Below are positions 15,771 to 23,982 of a stretch of 64,000 bases of DNA, one piece after another. The stretch lies in contig NZ_PEND01000006.1 in assembly GCF_002844195.1 (NCBI RefSeq), positions 1-64,000 on the forward strand, read 5' to 3'. Positions within the stretch are counted from its first letter, which is position 1, and every line of letters starts with the position of its first letter. The position numbers and the translations under genes are program-made. The DNA comes from Halegenticoccus soli (lineage in GTDB: Archaea; Halobacteriota; Halobacteria; Halobacteriales; Haloferacaceae). Below the pieces are notes generated by a model. That model was not told the DNA's origin and searched no databases. It saw only the letters and a list, made by a program, of their open reading frames with translations.

Positions 15771-15792
15771 GCACGGGCGATAATCTCCGAAT

Positions 15793-16254
15793 ATGACTCA
15801 GGGAGTATTCGAGGGGGAACCGAGTGCAACCCTCGCCGACGCGGGCGAGCGCGTCCTCCAGATCGGACGCGACAGGCCCATCCGGATCAGCGCCGGCCAT
15901 CGGCTGCTCCACCACGACGGGAAGTGCAGCCGCCCGCACGGCCACAACTACGAGATCTCGGTGCGAATCGTCGGCGAACTCACGGCTGAGGGGTGGGTCG
16001 TCGACAAGGGCGACGTGACGGACGTGCTCCGCGAGTGGGACCACCGCTTCCTCCTGGAGCGCGGCGATCCGCTCGTCGAGGCCTTCGAGGCCGCCGGCGA
16101 CGAGGACGCGGCGATCGTCCTCGACGCTCCGCCGACGGCCGAGGTGATGAGCGTCGTGCTCGAACGGAAACTGCTCGACGCGCTGCCCGACACCGTCAGC
16201 GACGTCTCGGTGCGGGTCCGCGAGACGAGCGAGCTCTGCGGCGGCGGGCGCTGA
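15793..16254 (+). CDS. queD: 6-pyruvoyl/6-carboxy-tetrahydropterin synthase QueD
   Basis: Zinc enzyme that makes 6-carboxy-5,6,7,8-tetrahydropterin in the preQ0 branch leading to archaeosine in tRNA. The 153-residue protein has the zinc-binding histidines H36 (SAGHRL), H49 and H51 (PHGHNY) and the neighbouring C45 in HHDGKCSRPH. Later motifs are WDHRFLL and the substrate glutamate in RVRETSE near the C-terminus. It is the first gene of the queD-queE-queC set; queE starts 14 nt after its stop. Confidence 0.94.
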   Translation: MTQGVFEGEPSATLADAGERVLQIGRDRPIRISAGHRLLHHDGKCSRPHGHNYEISVRIVGELTAEGWVVDKGDVTDVLREWDHRFLLERGDPLVEAFEAAGDEDAAIVLDAPPTAEVMSVVLERKLLDALPDTVSDVSVRVRETSELCGGGR

Positions 16255-16268
16255 TCGAGGTCCCGACG

Positions 16269-17042
16269 ATGCCCGTCACCTCGAAGATCGACCGTCCCGA
16301 GAGCGCCCCGGAGGGTCCAGCTCTACCGATCAACGAGCTGTTCGCCTCCCTCCAGGGCGAGGGCAAGCTCGCGGGCGTCCCGAGCGTGTTCGTCAGGACC
16401 AGCGGCTGTAACCTCCGCTGCTGGTTCTGCGACTCGTACCACACGTCGTGGGAGCCGACCCACGCCTGGATGGGACTCGCCGAGATCGTCGACGACGTGC
16501 GCGGGTACGACGCCGACCACGTCGTCCTCACCGGCGGCGAACCGCTCGTCCACGACGCCTCCGAGGCGCTCCTCCGCCGCCTCGACGACCTCGGGTACCA
16601 CACGACCGTCGAGACGAACGGGACGATCGTCCCCGACGCCGACACGCCGATCGACCTCGCGAGCGTCAGCCCGAAGCTCGCGAGCAGCACGCCCGTGCCG
16701 GAAAAGGACCCCCTGGGTGCCGGCGAGTGGGCCGAGCGCCACGACGCCCGTCGGGTCGACCTCGCCGCGCTCGCCGCGCTCGTCGACCGCTACGACCGGC
16801 AGCTGAAGTTCGTCGTCACCGGCCCGGAGGACATGCCCGAGATCGAGTCGCTCGTCGCCGACCTCCGCGAGGTCGCGAGCGCTCCCGTCCCGAACGAGGA
16901 CGTGCTCCTGATGCCCGAGGGGCAGACCCGCGAGGAACTGGCCCGGACGCGGAACGTCGCGGCCGACCTCGCGATCGAACGGGGGTACAGATACACGCCG
17001 CGGCTGCACGTGGACCTGTGGAACGACGCGCCGGAAACCTGA
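16269..17042 (+). CDS. queE: 7-carboxy-7-deazaguanine synthase QueE
   Basis: Radical SAM enzyme that converts 6-carboxy-tetrahydropterin to 7-carboxy-7-deazaguanine. The 257-residue protein has the substrate-loop ELFASLQGEG (23-32) and the cluster motif C47-x3-C51-x2-C54, the canonical CX3CX2C. The SAM-binding GGEP follows (LTGGEPL). I chose the ATG at 16269, 14 nt after queD; an in-frame region upstream is the shadow of queD. Co-transcription with queD is very likely. Confidence 0.95.
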   Translation: MPVTSKIDRPESAPEGPALPINELFASLQGEGKLAGVPSVFVRTSGCNLRCWFCDSYHTSWEPTHAWMGLAEIVDDVRGYDADHVVLTGGEPLVHDASEALLRRLDDLGYHTTVETNGTIVPDADTPIDLASVSPKLASSTPVPEKDPLGAGEWAERHDARRVDLAALAALVDRYDRQLKFVVTGPEDMPEIESLVADLREVASAPVPNEDVLLMPEGQTREELARTRNVAADLAIERGYRYTPRLHVDLWNDAPET

Positions 17043-17151
17043 AACCCGTGCCGAAACCTGCGACCAGATTGCCGACCGGCCAAGCCCGACCACCGACCGA
17101 TCGTAGACCGACCACCGACCGCCAATCGATCAAACCCGATCCCGATCACCC

Positions 17152-17868
17152 GTGACCGCCACCGAATCCACCGACGCAGAAAAGAAACGCGCCGTCGTCC
17201 TCGTCTCCGGCGGCATGGACAGCGCGACGACCGCCTACGAGGCCAGAGAGCGAGGGTACGATCTGTACTTCCTGCACACGTCGTACGGCCAGAAGACGGA
17301 GGCGAAGGAGTACGAGTGCGCCCGACGGTTGGCCGAGGACCTCGACGCGGCCGACTTCCTACGCATCGAAACGGATCACCTCGCACGCATCGGCGCGTCG
17401 AGCCTCACGGACGAGTCGATGGCGGTCGAGGACGCGGACTTGGAAAGCGACGAGATCCCCTCGTCGTACGTCCCCTTCCGGAACGCGAACTTCCTCTCGA
17501 TGGCGGTCTCCTACGCCGAGGCAAACGGCTGCGAGGCCGTCTTCGTCGGCGCGCACAGCGAGGACTACGCCGGCTATCCGGACTGCCGCCCCGAGTTCTT
17601 CGAGGCGTTCGAGGCGATGGTCGAGGTGGGCACGAAGCCCGAAACGCGGATCGCCGTCGAGGTGCCGTTCGTCGAGAACTCGAAGACCGAGATCGCGGAG
17701 CGCGGCGTCGAACTCGGCGTCCCGTTCGAACACACGTGGAGCTGTTACCGGGCCGAGGCGCCCGCCTGCGGCACCTGCGACTCCTGCGCGTACCGCCTGC
17801 AGGCGTTCCGGAACGTCGGCGTCGAGGACCCCATCGAGTACGAGACGCGGCCGCGGTACGCCGACTGA
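17152..17868 (+). CDS. queC: 7-cyano-7-deazaguanine synthase QueC
   Basis: ATP-dependent enzyme that turns 7-carboxy-7-deazaguanine into preQ0, the base inserted by archaeal TGT on the way to archaeosine. The 238-residue protein has the PP-loop SGGMDS at 19-24 and a zinc site built by C198, C206, C209 and C212 (CYRAEAPACGTCDSC). The start is a GTG. It lies 109 nt after queE on the same strand, so all three genes supply one pathway. FolE-type and TGT genes are not in the window. Confidence 0.96.
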   Translation: MTATESTDAEKKRAVVLVSGGMDSATTAYEARERGYDLYFLHTSYGQKTEAKEYECARRLAEDLDAADFLRIETDHLARIGASSLTDESMAVEDADLESDEIPSSYVPFRNANFLSMAVSYAEANGCEAVFVGAHSEDYAGYPDCRPEFFEAFEAMVEVGTKPETRIAVEVPFVENSKTEIAERGVELGVPFEHTWSCYRAEAPACGTCDSCAYRLQAFRNVGVEDPIEYETRPRYAD

Positions 17869-17967
17869 CGCCGCGGGCGACCCTCGGTCGGACGTATTCG
17901 GTCAGTGTGACCGGCCACGCCTGCCGCGCTGCGAGAGGCTTTGGTGCTCGGCCGCGACGGACCCGCC

Positions 17968-18804
17968 ATGAGCGACGACCGATCGCCTCCGACGGACGAT
18001 CGACCGCACGCGGACGACGGACGATCGCGCGGTAGCGCCGGCGACGACCGATCTCGGAAGCGCACGACGGCCGAATCGTTCGGTCGGGCCGCCGAAGCGT
18101 ACTTCGAAAGCTCGGTTCACCGGGAGGGCGACGACCTCGACCGCATCGGATCGTGGTGCGCCGACGCGAACCGCGCGCTCGACGTCGCCACCGGCGCCGG
18201 CCACACCGCGGGCGCGATCGCGGCCGCCGGGGTCCCGACGGTCGTCGCTGCCGACATCTCCCCGGAGATGATCGACACCGCGGCGACGGCCTACGACGGC
18301 GTGCTCGGCGTCGTCGCGGACGCGGAACGGCTGCCGTTCGCGGACGACTCGTTCGACGCCGTCGCCTGCCGAATCGCGGCGCACCACTTCCCCGACCCGG
18401 AGGCGTTCGTCGCGGAGGTCGCGCGGGTGCTCTCGCCCGGCGGCGTCTTCGCCTTCGAGGACAACGTCGTCCCCGAGGACGAGCGGCTGGCGACCTTTCT
18501 CAACGGGATCGAGCGCCTCCGGGATCCGACGCACGTTCGCCACCGTTCGGTGTCGCGGTGGCGCGGGTGGTTCGCCGACGCCGGGCTGTCGGTGCGCGAG
18601 TCGTCCGTCGCCAACCTGCCGATCGAGTACGAACCGTGGGTCGAGCGGACGAGCGTCCCGCCGGATCGGCGACGGGAACTCGAGGCGCGCTTCGCCGGAG
18701 CGCCCGACGCCGCGGTCGACCTGTTCGAGATCGAAACCGACGCCGACGGCGTCCGGTCGTTCTCTATTCCGAAGGCGCTGATCGAGGCGACGGCGGAGGA
18801 GTGA
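17968..18804 (+). CDS. Class I SAM-dependent methyltransferase
   Basis: A 278-residue UbiE-like methyltransferase. The SAM-binding motif I is LDVATGAGHTAGA, followed by VAADISPEMID, the acidic VVADAERLPFADDSFDAVACRIAAHHF stretch and the VLSPGGVFAFEDN motif. Residues 1-35 are an acidic/basic low-complexity lead. The ATG at 17968 is chosen over an upstream GTG-type start. Substrate is unknown; there is no quinone-biosynthesis context. Confidence 0.85.
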   Translation: MSDDRSPPTDDRPHADDGRSRGSAGDDRSRKRTTAESFGRAAEAYFESSVHREGDDLDRIGSWCADANRALDVATGAGHTAGAIAAAGVPTVVAADISPEMIDTAATAYDGVLGVVADAERLPFADDSFDAVACRIAAHHFPDPEAFVAEVARVLSPGGVFAFEDNVVPEDERLATFLNGIERLRDPTHVRHRSVSRWRGWFADAGLSVRESSVANLPIEYEPWVERTSVPPDRRRELEARFAGAPDAAVDLFEIETDADGVRSFSIPKALIEATAEE

Positions 18805-18961
18805 CGGTCCCCGGACGGCAGGTGCGCCCCGGTCTACCGACTCGGAATTTATTGTGATCGAACCCGCTACCGTCCAGTGTGCCATCGCCCACGCCCGATA
18901 CCGGAACCGCGCGGCGCTCACGTCGCCTCCCCGCGGCCGCGCCGACGTCGGGGAGGCGCAC

Positions 18962-20035
18962 ATGAGCGACGACGCCCCTCGAAAAGTCGCGATCGCCTGC
19001 CAGGGCGGCGGCAGTCACACCGCCTTCACCGGCGGCGCGCTCCAGCACTTGCTGTCGAATTCGGACGAGGAGTACGAACTCGTGGGGATGAGCGGCGCGT
19101 CGGGCGGTGCGGTCTGTGCGCTCACCGCCTGGTCGGGGCTGCACAACGGCGGCGAGCGAGAGGCCGCAACCCGCCTGACCAGCCTCTGGAAGGCGCTGTC
19201 CGCGAATACGTGGTTCGAACGGTTACAGAACGACGCGCTCGTCCGAGGCGTCCGAATGGCGGACGTCGGCATCGGACTGCCGCAGGTGAGCCCCTACGCC
19301 GTTCCCTACACCGAGACGGCGGTGGAGGACCTGGAGGAAACGCTCCGGGACCACATCGACTTCGAGGGGTTACGGCGGTCGACGGCGGAAGACGTGCTGA
19401 CGAGAATCAGCGCGGTCGACGTCAACGACGGGACGTTCAAGACGTTCTCGAACGAGGACGTCTCCGTCGAATCCCTCCTCGCGTCGATGGCGGTACCGAA
19501 CCTGTTCGAGGCGGTCAAACTGGACCCGACCTCCGATCCGAGTCCCTCCGACCCCCGATCGGAGGGGGACTCGCCGTACGACGGCGACTACCACTGGGAC
19601 GGGTTGTTCTCCCAGAATCCCCCCGTCAGGGACTTTCTCGAACGACCCGCCGGGATCGAGAACAAACCCGACGAGATCTGGATCGTCCGAATCAATCCAC
19701 AGCGCGCGCCCGGCGAACCGACGACGCTCGCGGAGATCGGCGACCGCCGCAACGAACTGGCCGGGAACCTCTCGTTGAACCAGGAGCTGCGCTTCATCCG
19801 CCAGGTCAACGAGTGGCTGGACGACGGAACGATACGCGAAGGCGGAGCGTTCAAGACGGTCCGACTGCGCTGTCTCGAACTCGACGGCGCGGGGCTCGAC
19901 TGGTCGCTCGATCCAGCGTCGAAGCTCGACCGCAGTCCGGAGTTCGTCGCTGCGCTCATGCGGCGCGGCCGGGATCAGGCGCGGGACTTCCTCGCGAACC
20001 CTGACGACGACGCGTACGACTGTCCGCGAACCTGA
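18962..20035 (+). CDS. Patatin-like phospholipase
   Basis: A 357-residue patatin-fold lipid acyl hydrolase. It has the oxyanion loop QGGGSHTAFTGG (14-25), the nucleophile elbow GASGG at 45-49 with S47, and the catalytic dyad aspartate in HWDGLFSQNP (D213-G214). The upstream in-frame region is not conserved-looking, and a TATA-like AATTTATT at about 18843-18850 lies before the ATG at 18962. No signal peptide is visible, so it likely acts inside the cell on lipids or acyl esters. Confidence 0.88.
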   Translation: MSDDAPRKVAIACQGGGSHTAFTGGALQHLLSNSDEEYELVGMSGASGGAVCALTAWSGLHNGGEREAATRLTSLWKALSANTWFERLQNDALVRGVRMADVGIGLPQVSPYAVPYTETAVEDLEETLRDHIDFEGLRRSTAEDVLTRISAVDVNDGTFKTFSNEDVSVESLLASMAVPNLFEAVKLDPTSDPSPSDPRSEGDSPYDGDYHWDGLFSQNPPVRDFLERPAGIENKPDEIWIVRINPQRAPGEPTTLAEIGDRRNELAGNLSLNQELRFIRQVNEWLDDGTIREGGAFKTVRLRCLELDGAGLDWSLDPASKLDRSPEFVAALMRRGRDQARDFLANPDDDAYDCPRT

Positions 20036-20084
20036 GACGATCGGCGGAGGGGTATCGGCGGTCGCCTGTTCGGCGATTTCCGAC

Positions 20085-20176
20085 GGATCTCGACGATCAC
20101 CAGTTCGACGAGCCCCGGCGGACCCCGACAGTCACCAGGCCGACGAGCTCCAGCGGATTTCGACGGTCACCGCTTC
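20085..20176. repeat. 35-bp tandem repeat, about 2.6 units
   Basis: Similar units start at 20085, 20120 and 20155 (GGATCTCGACGATCACCA, GGACCCCGACAGTCACCA and GGATTTCGACGGTCACCG). They fill the gap before the permease promoter. Confidence 0.7.
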
Positions 20177-20213
20177 CACAACCTGTAAGCCCCCGCGCCG
20201 GCTCTGCTCGGCC

Positions 20214-21152
20214 GTGAGTTCAGCCGTCGACGCGCGGGTGTCGCCGCTGGCCGCGCTCGCCGTCGCCATCGTCGCGGTGAGCACGAGCGCTATCCTCGTC
20301 CGGTGGAGCGAGGCGCCGAGCCTGATCAAGGCGCTCTACCGCGTGCTCTTCACCACCGCGCTCGTCGCGCCAGTCGCGCTCGCCCGTCACCGGGGGGACT
20401 TCCGCCGCCTCGGCGGGCGGGATCTCGCCGTCGCGTCGGCCGCGGGCGTCGCGCTCGCGCTCCACTTCGCCTCGTGGTTCGAGAGCCTGAACTGGACGAC
20501 CGTCGCGGCCAGCGTGACGCTGGTCCAGTCGCAGCCGCTCTTCGTCGCCCTCGGCGCGTGGGCGCTCCTCGACGAGCGAGTCACCCGCCGAACCGTCCTC
20601 GGCATCCTCGTCGCCTTGGTCGGCATGGTCGCGATGTCGCTCGGCGACTTCCTCTCGGGCGTCGCGCTCGAAGCCGCCCGGCCGCTCTACGGCAACGGCC
20701 TCGCGGTCGTCGGCGCGGTCATGGCCGCCGCGTACGTGCTCGCCGGGCGCTCCCTCCGGCAGCGGATCGCCCTCCTCCCGTACGTGACGGTCGTATACGG
20801 CGTCTGCACGCTCGCGCTTTTCGGCCTCTCGATCGCTCGCGGGCACGCGCTGGTCGGCTACCCCGCCCGCGAGTGGCTGCTCTTTTTCGCCATGGCCGTC
20901 GGACCGGGGCTCTTCGGCCACACGGTCATCAACTGGGCGCTCGCGCACCTCGAATCCAGCGTCGTGAGCGTCTCGCTGCTCGGCGAACCCGTCGGCAGCA
21001 CCCTGCTCGCGCTCGTCCTGCTCGGCGAGGTGCCGACGGCCGCGACGGTGATCGGCGGGGCGGTCGTCCTCGCGGGCATCTACGTCACCGCCTCGGCCCG
21101 CCGGATCGACGACCCCGCCGAGGGGGCCGACGAACTGCCCGGCGACGCCTGA
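20214..21152 (+). CDS. DMT-superfamily permease (EamA domains)
   Basis: A 312-residue membrane protein with about ten hydrophobic segments in two EamA-type repeats. The first repeat contains SAILVRWSEAPSLIKALYRVLF and the second contains FGHTVINWALAHLESSVVSVSLLGEPVGSTLLA, both typical of drug/metabolite exporters. The start is a GTG, with CTGTAAG about 30 nt upstream as a weak TATA element. Substrate unknown. It is convergent with the VOC gene at 21182. Confidence 0.88.
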   Translation: MSSAVDARVSPLAALAVAIVAVSTSAILVRWSEAPSLIKALYRVLFTTALVAPVALARHRGDFRRLGGRDLAVASAAGVALALHFASWFESLNWTTVAASVTLVQSQPLFVALGAWALLDERVTRRTVLGILVALVGMVAMSLGDFLSGVALEAARPLYGNGLAVVGAVMAAAYVLAGRSLRQRIALLPYVTVVYGVCTLALFGLSIARGHALVGYPAREWLLFFAMAVGPGLFGHTVINWALAHLESSVVSVSLLGEPVGSTLLALVLLGEVPTAATVIGGAVVLAGIYVTASARRIDDPAEGADELPGDA

Positions 21153-21181
21153 CGTTCGACGTAAACGCCTTTCGGCGCGGC

Positions 21182-21595
21182 TCAGTGCAGCTTGAGTTCG
21201 ACCCGCCGCCCGTCGGGATCGCGGACGTAGGCGGCCCAGTCCCGTCCGTACGCGCCGTATCGCCGGTACGGCTCTCCGTCCTCCACCTCGACGCCGGCCC
21301 CTCTGAGGCCGTCCAGGAGGCGCTCTATCTCCTCTTCCGTCTCCGTCTCGCTCGACCGCAGGAGCAGACAGACGTGCTCGCCGTCCACGTCGATCGACTC
21401 CTCGTCCGTCGGGACGAGGTGGAGGTGCCGACCGCCGGCGACAACGGCGACGTAGGGGACCTCGCCGTTCTCGAAGCGCTCGCGGTCTCGGACCTCCATC
21501 CCGAGCAGGCCGTGGTAGAATTCGAGCGCGCGGTCGAGGTCGGTCACGCGGATCGCGACGTGGTCGACGTCGACCACACCGATGTCGAGGGTCAT
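21182..21595 (-). CDS. VOC/glyoxalase-fold protein
   Basis: A 137-residue vicinal-oxygen-chelate protein with paired beta-alpha-beta-beta-beta modules: VDHVAIRVTDLDRALEFYHGLLGMEV at the start, HLHLVP in the middle and YVRDPDGRRVELKLH at the end. Metal-ligand-type residues are H11 or nearby, the HLHLV histidine and the final glutamate. The ATG at 21595 is used because upstream codons lack family-like residues. It could be a lactoylglutathione-lyase-like or dioxygenase-like enzyme; the substrate is not clear. Confidence 0.85.
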   Translation of the reverse strand: MTLDIGVVDVDHVAIRVTDLDRALEFYHGLLGMEVRDRERFENGEVPYVAVVAGGRHLHLVPTDEESIDVDGEHVCLLLRSSETETEEEIERLLDGLRGAGVEVEDGEPYRRYGAYGRDWAAYVRDPDGRRVELKLH

Positions 21596-22027
21596 GTCCC
21601 CCGATTCGACCCCGGAGGGAAAAACCGTGGCGGCGGCCAAGAGGGCGCTGTTCGCGCTTGTACAACTGACGCGAGCGTGATTCAGTCGCGTGAGCTGCCG
21701 ATACGGTTTCGAAAGCCCCCGGGCGCTCCGGTCGCGCGCCTCGCTGTGGTCCTCGACCTACGGCCTGCGGTCCTTGCTTCGGCGTGCTTCCCGGAGCCCC
21801 CGGCCTCTTTCAGTCCCTCCCCACGGCGGTTGGGCCGCCTGCAACCGCTTTATCCGAACACCGGCGGCCAGGGATATGTCCGCGTTCCTCCGCCTTCGGT
21901 TTCGTCCCTGGTCACTTCAGCGTCGCCCTTGGTCTCTCCGTCCTCCCTGCCCGTTCGATCGCTCTCGCCTCCGTTCGATTCCGGTCTCCGCCCGCCCCGT
22001 CCGAATCAACTTTACTCCGCTCTCGAC
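21596..22027. other. Intergenic region with a promoter-like site
   Basis: 432 nt, pyrimidine-rich on the plus strand. A TATA-like CTTTATCC near 21848 lies about 26 nt before an ATG at 21875. The 65-codon frame there uses codons unlike the neighbours and looks non-coding, so a short non-coding transcript is the more likely product, if any. No repeats or RNA genes recognised. Confidence 0.35.
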
Positions 22028-22516
22028 TCAGCTCCGCCCCTCGAGCAACTCCTTCGTCCGCCGGTGTCGGTAGCGGAACATCGGCTCGAAGCCGACGCGG
22101 GCAAAGGGTCCCAGCGCCGCACCGCACCCCCCGAAGGGAAGCTCGTACTCGACCGCGTCGTCGACGATCGTCCCGCCGCCGTCGGCCGTGAACTCGTGGG
22201 TGTGGACCCACCGCCGGAACGGGCCGCCGACCATGTCGTCCTCGAAAACGGCCCGCCCGTCCTCCCGCCGACGCTCCGTGATGCGCGACACCCACCGCTG
22301 CCGCGGGCCGACGCCGAACGGCCGCAGCGACATCTTGACCTGCGACCCGGCTTCCAGCACGTCGGGGTCGTCCGTCCCGTCGGGCCCCCGGATCCGCTCT
22401 ATCGAAAGCCCCATCCAGCCGGGCGTGAGCGCCTCCAGACCGGAAACCCGCGAGTGGAACTCCCAGACCGCTTCGAGCGGCGCGTCGACGCGCGTCCGAC
22501 GGTGGTACGTGGGCAT
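22028..22516 (-). CDS. SRPBCC (START-like) family protein
   Basis: A 162-residue protein with a Bet v1/START-like fold: MPTYHRRTRVDAPLEAVWEFHSRVSGLEALTP at the start is the family's opening strand and helix, and the C-terminal helix ends RYRHRRTKELLE. Haloarchaea carry this family as a coenzyme Q-binding or lipid-binding-like cyclase/dehydrase. Ligand unknown. The ATG at 22516 fits the family N-terminus better than the upstream one. Confidence 0.8.
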   Translation of the reverse strand: MPTYHRRTRVDAPLEAVWEFHSRVSGLEALTPGWMGLSIERIRGPDGTDDPDVLEAGSQVKMSLRPFGVGPRQRWVSRITERRREDGRAVFEDDMVGGPFRRWVHTHEFTADGGGTIVDDAVEYELPFGGCGAALGPFARVGFEPMFRYRHRRTKELLEGRS

Positions 22517-22596
22517 ACCGCCGACTACGTGCCTCGCGGGCAAAAGATCACTGCGGATTTCGAAACGCGTTTGACACGTGGGAGCGAGCTCCCCGT

Positions 22597-22845
22597 ATGG
22601 CCCCGCTCCCCCTGTTCGGCCCGATACCCGCCGGTCCGGAGCTCGTTATCGTCCTGATGGTGTTTCTCCTCCCGATCGCGGTCGGCATCTGGGTGTACTT
22701 CGACGCGAAACGCCACGAGATGCCCTACGCGCCCGCCTGGGCCCTGGGCGTCACCGCCCTGTTCATGGCGGGGTTCCTCCCCGGAATCCCTGCGTTCTTC
22801 GCCTACGTCTACGTCCGGGAGAAGCGGGCGAGGCGGCCCCGCTAG
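22597..22845 (+). CDS. Small two-helix membrane protein
   Basis: An 82-residue protein with two hydrophobic segments (about residues 16-35 and 47-70) and a basic C-terminus KRARRPR. The middle FDAKRHEMPYAP is a loop common to small haloarchaeal membrane proteins. It overlaps the convergent epimerase gene by four bases: one CTAG palindrome supplies the stop codon for both genes. Function unknown. Confidence 0.7.
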   Translation: MAPLPLFGPIPAGPELVIVLMVFLLPIAVGIWVYFDAKRHEMPYAPAWALGVTALFMAGFLPGIPAFFAYVYVREKRARRPR

Positions 22846-23822
22846 CCGGACGCCTCCGCCCCGACGCCGTCGACGAGAAACCCCTCCTCCTGCCACGCCT
22901 CGACGACCTGCTCCAACCCCTCCCGGTAGGTCGGGTACGCCGGCTCCCAGCCGACTTCCTCCCGAAACCGACGGTTCGTCGTCGTCGCCGACTTCGTGAA
23001 CGCCCGAACGGTCTCGCGTCCGAGCACGGGGACGAGCAGCCAGCCGGGGAGCCGACGCGGCGACGGCGCGTCGAGCCGCTCGGCCAGCGAGCGCAGCAGC
23101 GCGGCGACGGCGACGGGTTCGTCGTCGACGACGTGCCACAGCCCCTCGACGCCGGCCTCCGCCGCGGCTACGAACGCCCGCGCGGCGTCGTCGACGTGGA
23201 GCACCGAGATCGCGGCGTCCCGACGGCCGAGCGGTCCGCCGCCCGGGATCGGGAGGCGTCCCTTGCGGAGGTTCTCGCCCGTCGTCCGCGTGTGCGCGGC
23301 GTCCGGCGCGTAGAACGTCCCGCACCGGAGGACGCCCACGTCGAACCCCTCACGGTCGCCGGCTCGTCCGGCGATGTACTCGGCGTCCAGGGCCGACTGG
23401 GTCACCCGTGTCGGATGGGGAACCGAATTCTCGTCGAACGCCGAGCCGTCCGGCTGGCGGGCCACCCACGTGATGCTCTGTTGCAGATACAGGCCGGCTC
23501 CGACCTCGGCCGCGGCGGCGGTCAGCGCCTCGGTCCCCTCGCGTCGGACGCGGTCGTTTCGCCGCCAGTCGGCCTCGCTCGGCCGGACGCCCGTCGGAAT
23601 GGCCGTGGCCGCGTGGATCACCGCGTCCGCGCCCTCGGCTCCCCGGGCGAGCGACACGGGGTGGAACAGGTTCCCCCGGTGGGGCTCGCCCCCGCGGGCC
23701 TCGACGATCGCGTCCCCCTCCGCGCTCCGCGTCAGCCCCGTCACGGCGTGGCCGCGCTCGGCGAACCGGTCGACGAGCCGCCGACCGAGCACGCCGGTCG
23801 CGCCGGCGATGAACACGCGCAT
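22842..23822 (-). CDS. NAD(P)-dependent sugar epimerase/dehydratase family
   Basis: An extended short-chain dehydrogenase of 326 residues. It starts with the Rossmann motif MRVFIAGATGVLGRRLV (GxxGxxG) and has VIHAAT for the nucleotide edge. The usual active-site YxxxK is not clear; SALDAEY.AGRAGDREGF sits at that place, so activity may differ from classic epimerases. The ATG at 23822 gives the Rossmann strand directly. Confidence 0.82.
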   Translation of the reverse strand: MRVFIAGATGVLGRRLVDRFAERGHAVTGLTRSAEGDAIVEARGGEPHRGNLFHPVSLARGAEGADAVIHAATAIPTGVRPSEADWRRNDRVRREGTEALTAAAAEVGAGLYLQQSITWVARQPDGSAFDENSVPHPTRVTQSALDAEYIAGRAGDREGFDVGVLRCGTFYAPDAAHTRTTGENLRKGRLPIPGGGPLGRRDAAISVLHVDDAARAFVAAAEAGVEGLWHVVDDEPVAVAALLRSLAERLDAPSPRRLPGWLLVPVLGRETVRAFTKSATTTNRRFREEVGWEPAYPTYREGLEQVVEAWQEEGFLVDGVGAEASG

Positions 23823-23982
23823 GCCCGACCGTTCGACTGGTCGTCCGGTAAACCTCGGCATCTTCAGGTCCGTCGGAACGTGGTCGCGCTGCACTGCGGT
23901 CCGGGATCGCTGTCGACGACTCGACGGCTCGACGATTCGACCGCCAGGAGTGCCGAGAGGCCCGGTCGACGGAACGACGCCC

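Noticed and set aside
21875-22073. 65-codon frame behind a TATA-like box in an intergenic gap
   Set aside because: Codon use and composition (Arg/Pro/Ser-rich) are unlike neighbouring genes and no motif is visible.
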